Assembly: GCA_015229045.1 (NCBI GenBank)
Contig: JADGCJ010000158.1
Location: forward strand, 1-7,756
Reading direction: 5' to 3'
Source of the DNA: Magnetococcales bacterium
Lineage (GTDB): Bacteria > Pseudomonadota > Magnetococcia > Magnetococcales > DC0425bin3
Length of the DNA: 7,756 nt
Under the pieces are notes generated by a model, which ran no database searches, had not been told where the DNA came from, and worked only from the letters and a program-made list of their open reading frames with translations. The position numbers and the translations under genes were made by a program. Positions 1-6,278 of the stretch are shown here, in pieces; the stretch's first letter is position 1; each line of letters starts with the position of its first letter.

Positions 1-6
1 CCCAAT

Positions 7-21
7 AAAGTCTTTCATGTC
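7..21 (-). repeat. Block A of flanking repeat, left copy
   Basis: A 15-base block (plus strand AAAGTCTTTCATGTC) matches the reverse complement of 7723-7737 at 14 of 15 positions. It lies on the outer side of block B at both ends of the window, so the pair forms a two-block repeat in inverted orientation around the operon. On the minus strand it contains an ATG preceded by a G-rich run, so it could instead be the start of a following gene. Confidence 0.55.
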
Positions 22-119
22 ACCCCTTTTTCCCGATCACAAAAAAACGACGTATCTCAAAATAAACGCGGTTCAAGATCCGATTTTTCAAGCATGCCAA
101 TTTCAAATGCGATTGCCAT

Positions 120-141
120 GGGGTACCTGGGCAGTTACGAA
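120..141 (+). repeat. Block B of flanking inverted repeat, left copy
   Basis: These 22 bases match the reverse complement of 7686-7707 at 21 of 22 positions; the only difference is C at 126. The core is CTGGGCAGTTACGAA. The repeat ends five bases before the ligase stop codon (147-149). The two copies point inward, toward the operon. It could be a dispersed intergenic repeat, a mobile-element end or a shared regulatory sequence; the window alone cannot decide. Confidence 0.8.
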
Positions 142-146
142 TATTC

Positions 147-1622
147 TCACTTCGACAGTTCACTCGGAAACGACATCGGCTTGTTTTTTTTGTCTCTCTC
201 GTGATGACTCATGTGCATGGAGGCATGCGGAATCACTGTTGCCTGGAGACCCATGGCCATCAAAATCCAGAAATAGTACGCATTGGCTGGTATCTGAAAG
301 TTGAAATCCACCAGTCCGTGGAGGGAGAGCGACAGTGTTCCGACCAGAGAGGCAAACAACATGCCTCGGGCGAAGGGGTCGCGCCGGTGCAGATAACGCC
401 GAATCATGACCAGCCAACTCGAGACAAAAGCGGCACCGAACAAACCAAATCCAAGCAATCCCTGCTCGGCCAGAAATTCGAGAAAATCATTGTGGGCATG
501 ATTGTTGAATTGCTGAATTTTTTCCGTTCGATAGATGGGAAAGACATATTTGAAGGTTCCGCTCCCCGTGCCGAGAAAGGGATAGTGGCTGATCATGTCG
601 ATTGTTCCGGCGTGGACATTGATGCGCCCGGCCTGTTCTTCGATCATGGAAACCTTGAAACGATTGATCAGAAAATCCAGTCCCATCCATCCTCCTGCGA
701 TCAGTGATACGATCAACACAGGTATGATGAGTCGTTTTTCCCGATTGGATTTGCGACGCCGAAATTGAGCGAGAGTGACCACAAGCAGCAAAGAGGCGAT
801 CAGGGACAGATTTCCGCCTCGGGACTGGCTTAAAAACAGAGCGACAAACATGAGGACCAGCAGGGAAGAGACGACACCGCTTCGGCTGCCTATGTTTTGC
901 AGCAGATGCAGCAATTTTTCGTTGAAGGATTTTTGGCTGTCGCTGCTGCGCATCCAGCCGAGCAGCAGGCCAAAGCCCAGAGGAATGGCCATTTCCAGCA
1001 ATCCGGCAAAATGATTCCTGTTGACATAGGTTCCATGTGCCCACTGTTTGACTTCTGGAACCCACCAGGAGATGTCGAAGCCAGTAAAATAGACAAACAA
1101 GCCGATCAAGGCCTGAAAGATTCCGGCAAACAGAATGGTCCACGCCAACATGCGCAGGCGTTCCCGGGTACGCACGACCGCCAACACCAGAAATGCGGCC
1201 AAAAAATAGGTGACATGTTTCAGCCATTCCATCAGGGTGGCTGTCTTGTCGAGAGAGATCGCCAGCGATTTGCCGTCGAGACCGGAAAAATGGTTGATGT
1301 CCACGGTCGCCGGTGTGACCAGTGAAAGCAGGGAAGTGGACAAGGGCATGACTTGCAACAGTGGTATCAAGATCCAGACAAGGAGGAGAAATACCTGAGA
1401 AAAATGCTCCTGAAAGATTCTTCCAAAGCTTTTTCCTTCGCCAAGATGGGAAAAAAAATAGATCCCGGCCAGGGAGAATGTCCCAACCTCCAGGACGCTC
1501 CACGCCCAGGGCCGATTGCTGCCCAGTGGAAGAGGTGCCCAGAAAACAAGCCCCAAAAATACGAGAAAAACCAGATTCTCAATGGGATTCTCTTGCTTTG
1601 GCTTGGTGGAGTCATCACTCAT
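147..1622 (-). CDS. O-antigen ligase/polymerase family membrane protein (Wzy_C domain)
   Basis: A 491-residue polytopic inner-membrane protein with about ten or more hydrophobic segments. It shows hallmarks of the Wzy_C (O-antigen ligase/polymerase) superfamily: GTYVNRNHFAGLLEM at 197-211, SQSRGG at 265-270, then a large periplasmic loop with GTGSGTF (351-357) and HAHNDFLEFLAEQG (375-388), and LHGLVDFNFQIPAN near 435-448. The histidine in the HND motif (H377) corresponds to the functionally important loop histidine of WaaL-type ligases. Inferred role: joining lipid-linked glycan chains, either polymerising repeat units or transferring polymer to an acceptor. Ligase and polymerase cannot be told apart by sequence here. 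The ATG overlaps the TGA of the TPR gene as ATGA, and GGAGGGG (1631-1637) lies eight bases before it, supporting this start and translational coupling. The C-terminal tail is rich in His and Lys. It is the last gene of the operon in this window. Confidence 0.9.
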   Translation of the reverse strand: MSDDSTKPKQENPIENLVFLVFLGLVFWAPLPLGSNRPWAWSVLEVGTFSLAGIYFFSHLGEGKSFGRIFQEHFSQVFLLLVWILIPLLQVMPLSTSLLSLVTPATVDINHFSGLDGKSLAISLDKTATLMEWLKHVTYFLAAFLVLAVVRTRERLRMLAWTILFAGIFQALIGLFVYFTGFDISWWVPEVKQWAHGTYVNRNHFAGLLEMAIPLGFGLLLGWMRSSDSQKSFNEKLLHLLQNIGSRSGVVSSLLVLMFVALFLSQSRGGNLSLIASLLLVVTLAQFRRRKSNREKRLIIPVLIVSLIAGGWMGLDFLINRFKVSMIEEQAGRINVHAGTIDMISHYPFLGTGSGTFKYVFPIYRTEKIQQFNNHAHNDFLEFLAEQGLLGFGLFGAAFVSSWLVMIRRYLHRRDPFARGMLFASLVGTLSLSLHGLVDFNFQIPANAYYFWILMAMGLQATVIPHASMHMSHHERDKKNKPMSFPSELSK

Positions 1623-2365
1623 GGCCGCGTCCCCTCCACCTCTTTTTCGATGGAAGATATTGTTCCGAAGTATTTGTCAAATTCGGTTCGCAGTTTTGGG
1701 TGGTAACGTACAAGAGGTTGGAATTTTTGTCTCTTTTCGTAACGTTTTACCAAATCAAGGATCTCCTGGGGGTAGAGAACCATGCCGCGCACTGCGACAT
1801 TGAGGATGTCGTTTTGCATGCGCTCGTCCAGAGTGGACCACATGACAAAACCCAAACGCACAACATTTTGTTGGACACTCGGCTCCCAGGGCGCGAGCAC
1901 CATGGCTCGTTCCAGGTGCGAAACAGCTTCTGCCCAATGTTCCTTTCCTTGCACCATGCGTACTTGAGCCAGGTTGATCCATGTGTAGCCCCAGGTGGGA
2001 CGCATCCTTGCGGCTGCTTCATAGCTGGAGGCTGCATCTTGCAACAGAGCAGCCGATTTCTCGGTATCGTTTTTGATTTGACGGGACCACAGATACTGAA
2101 ATTGTCCGAATTGCAACCAGTATTCCGCATTTCCTGGATTCAGAACCAACGCCTGTTTGTTGTACAGCATGGCTTGCTGCCAGGCCGTCTCTTTTTCCTC
2201 CATGGAGAGCTTGGGATCTTGTATTTTGGTCAACAATTTCTCCAGGGGGAAAATATAAAACTCAGCCAATCCCCAGCGCACAGACCAAAGAACAAGAAAA
2301 GCACATAAACCGATCAGGGCCAGTGGCAGAAGAGTTGTCCGCCAGAGGATTGAACTCCGGATCAT
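1619..2365 (-). CDS. Membrane-anchored TPR protein, VpsP-like
   Basis: A 248-residue protein with an N-terminal signal anchor (hydrophobic at about 8-30) and a periplasmic helical domain. TPR-like helices are visible at about 61-95 (AWQQAMLYNKQALVLNPGNA) and 105-170 (SSYEAAARMRP, then NLAQVRMVQGKEHWAEAVSH and LERAMVLAP), with the usual A, Y and P spacing. The C-terminal 75 residues carry no motif I recognise. Size, architecture and position between a Wzc-like kinase and a Wzy_C protein resemble VpsP-type exopolysaccharide proteins; that assignment is from memory and context. A scaffold role linking polymerase and export machinery is inference. The start overlaps the phosphatase stop as ATGA (2362-2365), with AAAGG seven bases upstream (2373-2377). 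The stop in turn overlaps the ligase start, so the three distal genes form a tightly coupled block. Confidence 0.8.
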   Translation of the reverse strand: MIRSSILWRTTLLPLALIGLCAFLVLWSVRWGLAEFYIFPLEKLLTKIQDPKLSMEEKETAWQQAMLYNKQALVLNPGNAEYWLQFGQFQYLWSRQIKNDTEKSAALLQDAASSYEAAARMRPTWGYTWINLAQVRMVQGKEHWAEAVSHLERAMVLAPWEPSVQQNVVRLGFVMWSTLDERMQNDILNVAVRGMVLYPQEILDLVKRYEKRQKFQPLVRYHPKLRTEFDKYFGTISSIEKEVEGTRP

Positions 2366-3117
2366 AACAATGCCTTTGGAATTGACGTGACCATGGCCAT
2401 GGCCCTGGTTTGCCCAACGATGCGTACCGCTTCGCGAACTCCTCCCAGAAGATCAGGGGAGCGTCTCATGGTATCGTGTGCATCGCTGGCAATGACATGG
2501 GCCCACTCCTTTTCCAGCAGGGTCACGGCGCAACGGTACACATTCGGACCGAACTCTCCGGCGAGGGATCCCGCCGTCAACTGACTGAGGCACCCCATCT
2601 CCATGAAGGGGGCCAGCCTCTCCGGGTTGGCACATATGGCGCTGTTGCGTTCCGGGTGGGTCAGGACGGGGACATGCTGCAGATCCAAAAGTCGACGGAC
2701 GACCCTGTCACTCCCTGGGGGAATGGTATCATGGGGAAATTCCAGCAAGAAATAATACCGCGGCCCTGTCTTGTTCAGGGTCGGCAGCTCTCCCTTCTGC
2801 ACAAGGGAGAGCAGTTCGGGAGAGAGGCGAACATCAGCCGCCCAACGCAAATCCAGATCGATCTGTTCCTGGCGCAGGCACTCCTGAAAACGCTCGGCCG
2901 CCTGCTGAATACGCGCCAGGGAGTTGTTGTAGATTCCAGGTGTCATGTGCGGCGTGGCAATCAGGATCGCGGTGCCGGATGCGGAGGCACAACGAGCCAT
3001 CGCCAGAGAGAGCCGGAGATCGTCAGGACCATCGTCCAGAGAGGGCAGGATATGGCAATGAATATCGATCAATCCGTCCGGGGAGTCAGCTTGCGGACTT
3101 ATCCTTGTCCTTGTCAT
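2362..3117 (-). CDS. PHP-family protein-tyrosine phosphatase (CpsB/YwqE type)
   Basis: A 251-residue protein (from the ATG at 3117) of the PHP metal-dependent phosphatase family that dephosphorylates BY-kinases. Metal-site motifs appear in family order: DIHCH (18-22), DDGPDD (28-33), ATPH (54-57), a glutamate in LLEFP (E126), HPER (154-157) and SDAH (211-214). The usual GxE motif after the ATPH region reads AAD (93-95), so an aspartate probably replaces the family glutamate. Expected substrate: the phosphotyrosines of the adjacent kinase tail, in the cytoplasm. The start is uncertain. The frame is open far into the kinase gene (at least to 3249). The ATG at 3117 has GGAG directly against it with no spacer; a TTG at 3072 would begin just before DIHCH; ATGs within the Tyr-Gly repeat (for example 3156) are further options. 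Any ATG choice overlaps the kinase gene, suggesting coupled translation. It is the less common phosphatase type for a proteobacterial operon, where a low-molecular-weight phosphatase is usual. Confidence 0.88.
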   Translation of the reverse strand: MTRTRISPQADSPDGLIDIHCHILPSLDDGPDDLRLSLAMARCASASGTAILIATPHMTPGIYNNSLARIQQAAERFQECLRQEQIDLDLRWAADVRLSPELLSLVQKGELPTLNKTGPRYYFLLEFPHDTIPPGSDRVVRRLLDLQHVPVLTHPERNSAICANPERLAPFMEMGCLSQLTAGSLAGEFGPNVYRCAVTLLEKEWAHVIASDAHDTMRRSPDLLGGVREAVRIVGQTRAMAMVTSIPKALL

Positions 3118-5650
3118 CTCCGTAGTAACCGTAGCCTGTTCCGTAACCTGTTCCATAGCCGTAGCCATAGCCATAGCCGTAACCGTAGCCATAGCCATAG
3201 CCGTAACGATACCCGCCGCTATAGTATGCCAACTGGCGCATATCCACACTGTTCAAGACACAACCCACAACGGAGATTTGGGAGTGACGCAGACGTCGCA
3301 ATGCTCCCATGACGACATCGCGGGCGGCCTTGTGAGCTTTGACCACAAAGACAACGCCATCAGCCTGCTCTCCGAGGATTTGCGCATCGGTGACCACCAG
3401 GGTTGGCGGGGCATCGATGATGATCCGGTCATACTCCATGCGCAGCTCGGCCAGCATGTCCCGCCAGCGCTTGGAGGCGAGGATTTCACTGGGAAAGGGA
3501 GGGGTGGGACCGCTGGGGAGAATGTGCAGACCAAATGGGGTCTCGACCACCTCTTTGCGCAGGATTTCCATGGCGGAACGCCGGGGATCCTCGACCTGGC
3601 GCCGCTCGATGCCTTGTCGCTGGTCCAGCCCATGGCGCCGCTCTGCCCCTTTCCAGACGGACACAGGATTCTTCTGGCGACGTTCCATTCCGGAGCGGCG
3701 ATCCATCCCTGAACGGCGCTCCTTGTTGGTGCGCCGCTCCTGTTGCAGGTAACCGGAAAGGTAGCCTGTGACCCCGGCAGAGCCGGTCACCGGAAAAATC
3801 TCCTTGAGACGCGGCCGACGCAAATCCGCTTCCAGGAGCAGTACCCGATCCCCGGCCTGATTGAAGGCCTGTGCCAGGTTGATGGCCACAGTCGTCTTTC
3901 CCTCTTCGGGCAGGGCGGAGGTCACCATGACGATCTGCATGGGCCGATCAATGTCGGAGAACAACAACCCTGTGCGCAGGCTGCGCACCGATTCCGAGTA
4001 GTTGGATTTGGGGTGTCTGGACTGCATCTCTTCCGGAGGGGTGGGATCGCGTCTCCGCAGGTGCAGGAGCGGCAGAGTGGCAAACAGGGGCAGTCCACTC
4101 ATCGTTTCCAGCTCTTCGGGCGTTTTGACCGACCTGTCCGAAAACTCCAGGAAGAAGGCCAGACCCAGGCCAGCCAGCAGGCCGACGAAGCCCCAGGTCA
4201 TCAGGGTGCGATTTTTGTTGGGCCAGAAGGGCACAGTCGGGGGTCTGGAGGACTCCAAAAGACGGGCATTGGCCGTCTGCATGCCCTCGCTGAGGCCCGT
4301 CTCCTTGAAACGTTTGAGAAACATGTCATAAAGTTGGCGATTGGCCGCCACTTCACGCTCCAGCTTGTTCATCTGGAACGTCTTTTTCTGAATTTGCTGG
4401 ACTTGTCCCCGTTGGGTCTCCAGCTCTCTTGCCAGACGGCTCGCTTGGGCATCGGCCACGGTATAGTCGTGTTTGACCGTCGCTACCAGACGTTCCACCT
4501 CCTGTTTGACCTTGCGGTCGATCTCCTCAAGCTCTTTTTGGGCGCGGATGATGCGGGGGTGTTTCGGACCATAGCGATCAGAGAGTTCGGCCAGATTCTG
4601 TTCTGATTTGCTCTTTTCTTTTTTCAGTTCAGCTATTTGAGAGCTGTCGGAGAGCGGAAGTTGGGAGACATCTCCCCTGTACCCCCTGAGCAATCCTGCC
4701 AAACGCTCATATTTGGTTTGCGCGGCACCGGCCTCGGCACGCACCTGGGCCAACTGGGCATTCAGGCCATCCATTTGCTGGAGGTCGGTGCTATGTGTGG
4801 CCTGCGAATCCAGCAACCCTGTCGTTTCCCGATAGACCTGAAGATCTTTCTCGGATTTTTCAAGAGTTTTACGCAAATTTTCCAAACGACTCATCAACCA
4901 GTTGGCAGCGTGCTGGGTCACCTGGAGCTTGGCCTCCATCTCCTGGTCGATGAAGACCTGGACGATGGTATTGGCAACCCGCGCCGCGAGTTTCGGGTCT
5001 TCCGCCACAAAACTGACCTTGATGATCTCACTGCGACCAACCGTACCGACGCCGATACGTCCCTGAACCATGTCGATGACTTGTTGCACACGCTGCGGGT
5101 CCGGTTTTCCATCTTCCACGATGGGCTCGTCCCCGTCCTGACGAACCGGGTCACCACCAAACAGCCTCGCCCAGGAGTCAGGCAACAACGTGCTCATGGA
5201 AAAACCGCGACGTTTGGAGAGGACTCTCGGGTCAAATTCAGGAACCAGATCGAGTCGTTCGCGGCGCACCACCTCTTCGGCCAGCTTTCGGCTCTTGATC
5301 AGCTCAATCTGGGTTTGCATGTAGCCGTTCTGGCCGGCGCTCGACTCGTAAACATCGTCGAAGGCGATCAATTTGACCGTTTTTTGTTCAATGACCATGC
5401 TGGCTTCGGCCTGATACAGAGGAACCAAAGACCACAGCTCGACCTGGGTTGGCATGACGAAGAGAAAGACAATGCTGATCACCTGCCATCGGCGACGCAG
5501 CAGCAGCATCAGGAAAAAGCGCAGCGTATAGGTGGGGGATTCGGTTTCGGGAAGGGTATGGCTCAAAAAAGCCGAACGCGCCGGGAGAACCTGCTGGTAC
5601 CCCCTTGGATCCTGACTTCCTTCGGCCTTGACGATGGTTGCGTCAGCCAT
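3086..5650 (-). CDS. Wzc/VpsO-type chain-length regulator and BY tyrosine kinase
   Basis: An 854-residue inner-membrane polysaccharide co-polymerase fused to a bacterial tyrosine kinase. Order: cytoplasmic N-terminus; Wzz-type TM1 about 54-74; periplasmic domain with long coiled coils (about 250-290 and 335-440); proline-rich stretch RPPTVPFWPNKNR (469-481); TM2 about 485-502; kinase from about 550. The kinase shows ESVRSLRTGL (553-562), Walker A ALPEEGKTT (579-587), Walker A' LLLEADLRRP (604-613) with Glu in place of the usual first Asp, and Walker B IIIDAPP (743-749). About 55 extra Arg-rich residues (637-693) sit between A' and Walker B. The tail (809-843) holds 16 tyrosines, mostly alternating with glycine, the expected autophosphorylation cluster. 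Role: setting polymer length and gating assembly through phosphorylation cycles. The family is usually about 700-750 residues; the insertion and tail account for much of the excess. GGTGAGG (5658-5664), overlapping the upstream stop, lies seven bases before the ATG. Confidence 0.95.
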   Translation of the reverse strand: MADATIVKAEGSQDPRGYQQVLPARSAFLSHTLPETESPTYTLRFFLMLLLRRRWQVISIVFLFVMPTQVELWSLVPLYQAEASMVIEQKTVKLIAFDDVYESSAGQNGYMQTQIELIKSRKLAEEVVRRERLDLVPEFDPRVLSKRRGFSMSTLLPDSWARLFGGDPVRQDGDEPIVEDGKPDPQRVQQVIDMVQGRIGVGTVGRSEIIKVSFVAEDPKLAARVANTIVQVFIDQEMEAKLQVTQHAANWLMSRLENLRKTLEKSEKDLQVYRETTGLLDSQATHSTDLQQMDGLNAQLAQVRAEAGAAQTKYERLAGLLRGYRGDVSQLPLSDSSQIAELKKEKSKSEQNLAELSDRYGPKHPRIIRAQKELEEIDRKVKQEVERLVATVKHDYTVADAQASRLARELETQRGQVQQIQKKTFQMNKLEREVAANRQLYDMFLKRFKETGLSEGMQTANARLLESSRPPTVPFWPNKNRTLMTWGFVGLLAGLGLAFFLEFSDRSVKTPEELETMSGLPLFATLPLLHLRRRDPTPPEEMQSRHPKSNYSESVRSLRTGLLFSDIDRPMQIVMVTSALPEEGKTTVAINLAQAFNQAGDRVLLLEADLRRPRLKEIFPVTGSAGVTGYLSGYLQQERRTNKERRSGMDRRSGMERRQKNPVSVWKGAERRHGLDQRQGIERRQVEDPRRSAMEILRKEVVETPFGLHILPSGPTPPFPSEILASKRWRDMLAELRMEYDRIIIDAPPTLVVTDAQILGEQADGVVFVVKAHKAARDVVMGALRRLRHSQISVVGCVLNSVDMRQLAYYSGGYRYGYGYGYGYGYGYGYGYGTGYGTGYGYYGDDKDKDKSAS
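3119..3205 (-). repeat. Tandem DNA repeat encoding the (Tyr-Gly)n kinase tail
   Basis: Reading the minus strand, a 24-base unit (TAC GGC TAT GGC TAT GGC, then TAC GGY) occurs twice back to back at 3205-3182 and 3181-3158 with one difference. It is followed by a degenerate 12-base unit (TATGGAACAGGT, then TACGGAACAGGC). This gives nine Tyr-Gly pairs, then GTGYGTGYGYYG. All units are multiples of three, so gain or loss of units would change tail length without breaking the frame. In the phosphatase frame the same DNA reads as Ala-Met/Ala-Thr repeats with several ATG codons. Confidence 0.9.
3578..3739 (-). repeat. Arg-rich hexapeptide repeat insertion in the kinase domain
   Basis: This segment encodes kinase residues 638-691. 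The motif (E/D)RRxG(M/I/L) recurs every six residues: acidic positions 638, 644, 650 and 656, then after a 14-residue step 670, 676, 682 and 688. Members include KERRSGM, DRRSGM, ERRHGL, IERRQ and EDPRR. In known BY-kinases the region between Walker A' and the PxxPSEL motif (here PPFPSEIL, 717-724) is much shorter, so this is an insertion. Function is not known to me. Confidence 0.85.
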
Positions 5651-5657
5651 GCGAAAA

Positions 5658-5664
5658 CCTCACC
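5658..5664 (-). promoter_or_regulatory. Ribosome binding site of the kinase gene, overlapping the upstream stop
   Basis: The minus strand reads GGTGAGG, then TTTTCGC, then the ATG. The TGA inside this motif (5660-5662) is the stop codon of the export-protein gene, so ribosomes finishing that gene end on the kinase ribosome binding site. This supports both the kinase start at 5650 and coupled expression of the two. Confidence 0.75.
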
Positions 5665-6238
5665 AAAAGCCCTCCGGGATTGACAGGAAGTCGTCCGGAT
5701 AAATCGGATCGTCCAACCTTACGCTCTGTTCTTTGTGACTGGGATCGTTGCCGCGAATGACGGTGATTTTTTTATCGGAGGCTCGTTCGGTGAATCCTCC
5801 GGCCAGCGTTACCGCCTTGCGAACGGTCAGGCCAGGCTGATAAGCGAAACCGCCGGGATTTTTGACCTCACCGCTGATAAAATACAAGCGAAAATCAACC
5901 ACCGTGACGCTGACGATGGGTTTGCGGAGGTAGCCATCGGAGAGTTGATTCCGCAACACCCGCTCCACATCCTTGACCGTCAATCCCGACACGGCAATAT
6001 CGCCCAGGAACGCAAAGGAAAACTTTCCGTTCGGTTCAATCTTGTGGATACCGGAAAGATCGGGCTCCTCGTTGACGGTGACCTGGATTTTATCACCCGG
6101 CCCGAGCCTGTACTGGGACCGCAGGTTGGCGTCATCGGCAGCGATGGCCACACCACGCGTCAAGGCAAGCAAAACGACCATACAGCAAAAGAGGAGTTTC
6201 GCCCACTTGCGATACCAGGATCCATTCTGCCGTCTCAT
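5660..6238 (-). CDS. Short polysaccharide export protein (OPX, Wza family; VpsN-like)
   Basis: A 192-residue secreted protein. The signal peptide (MRRQNGSWYRKWAKLL and a hydrophobic core to about residue 27) probably ends at AIA/ADD (33/34). There is no lipobox cysteine at the mature end, so it is not an evident lipoprotein, unlike Wza. Next comes a Poly_export domain, about 43-117 (YRLGPGDKIQVTV, then PNGKFSFAFLGDIAVSGLT), and one SLBB domain, about 118-163 (FISGEVKNPGGFAYQPGLTV and AVTLAGGFT). It stops soon after, lacking the extra domains and the C-terminal amphipathic helix with which long Wza proteins form their own outer-membrane pore. Short OPX proteins generally work with a separate beta-barrel, and such a gene lies directly upstream. 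The ATG at 6238 is preferred because GGAG (6247-6250) lies eight bases before it, it follows the upstream stop, and it starts a clean signal peptide; the frame stays open to about 6289. It is nine bases from the kinase gene. Confidence 0.92.
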   Translation of the reverse strand: MRRQNGSWYRKWAKLLFCCMVVLLALTRGVAIAADDANLRSQYRLGPGDKIQVTVNEEPDLSGIHKIEPNGKFSFAFLGDIAVSGLTVKDVERVLRNQLSDGYLRKPIVSVTVVDFRLYFISGEVKNPGGFAYQPGLTVRKAVTLAGGFTERASDKKITVIRGNDPSHKEQSVRLDDPIYPDDFLSIPEGFW

Positions 6239-6246
6239 CTTCGGTT

Positions 6247-6250
6247 CTCC
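6247..6250 (-). promoter_or_regulatory. Ribosome binding site deciding the export-protein start
   Basis: GGAG on the minus strand, followed by AACCGAAG and the ATG at 6238. Starting further upstream (to 6289) would overlap the barrel gene and place 17 polar residues before the signal peptide, so the internal ATG is the better start. Confidence 0.7.
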
Positions 6251-6278
6251 GCACCCGTGAGCCTGAGACCTTTGGGCT

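Larger units (their letters stand above)
1..146. other. Non-coding tail downstream of the operon
   Basis: This stretch follows the stop codon of the ligase gene. It contains the left copy of the two-block repeat (7-21 and 120-141). I see no GC-rich hairpin followed by a T-run on the minus strand, so no intrinsic terminator can be called. The T-run complementary to 41-47 has no stem before it. Very short minus-strand frames exist here (a 20-codon frame at 57-119, and an ATG at 16-18 leaving the window) but they are not convincing genes. Confidence 0.6.

Noticed and set aside
1..18. Possible start of a further minus-strand gene (ATG at 16-18, reading MKDFIG, with a G-rich run just upstream)
   Set aside because: Only six codons are inside the window, and the ATG lies within repeat block A, which also occurs at 7723-7737 where the frame closes after nine codons. 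It may be real but cannot be supported.
57..119. 20-codon minus-strand frame starting MAIAFEIGM
   Set aside because: Too short, no homology I recognise, and no clear ribosome binding site.
3119..3205. CRISPR-like or other regularly spaced array
   Set aside because: The repeats are direct and contiguous with no unique spacers, and they are explained by the coding of a Tyr-Gly tail.
3086..3249. Sequencing frameshift splitting one kinase-phosphatase fusion gene
   Set aside because: The kinase ends in a plausible charged tail and stop codon, the phosphatase motifs all lie downstream of it, and the two are normally separate proteins.
4637..5683. Long plus-strand open frame (348 codons) opposite the kinase gene, and similar plus-strand frames at 1361-2308, 2410-3312, 3743-4606 and 5735-6307
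   Set aside because: They lie wholly antisense to genes with clear family motifs, have no recognisable domains, and their composition (many His, Gln, Arg and Gly) is typical of reversed coding sequence.
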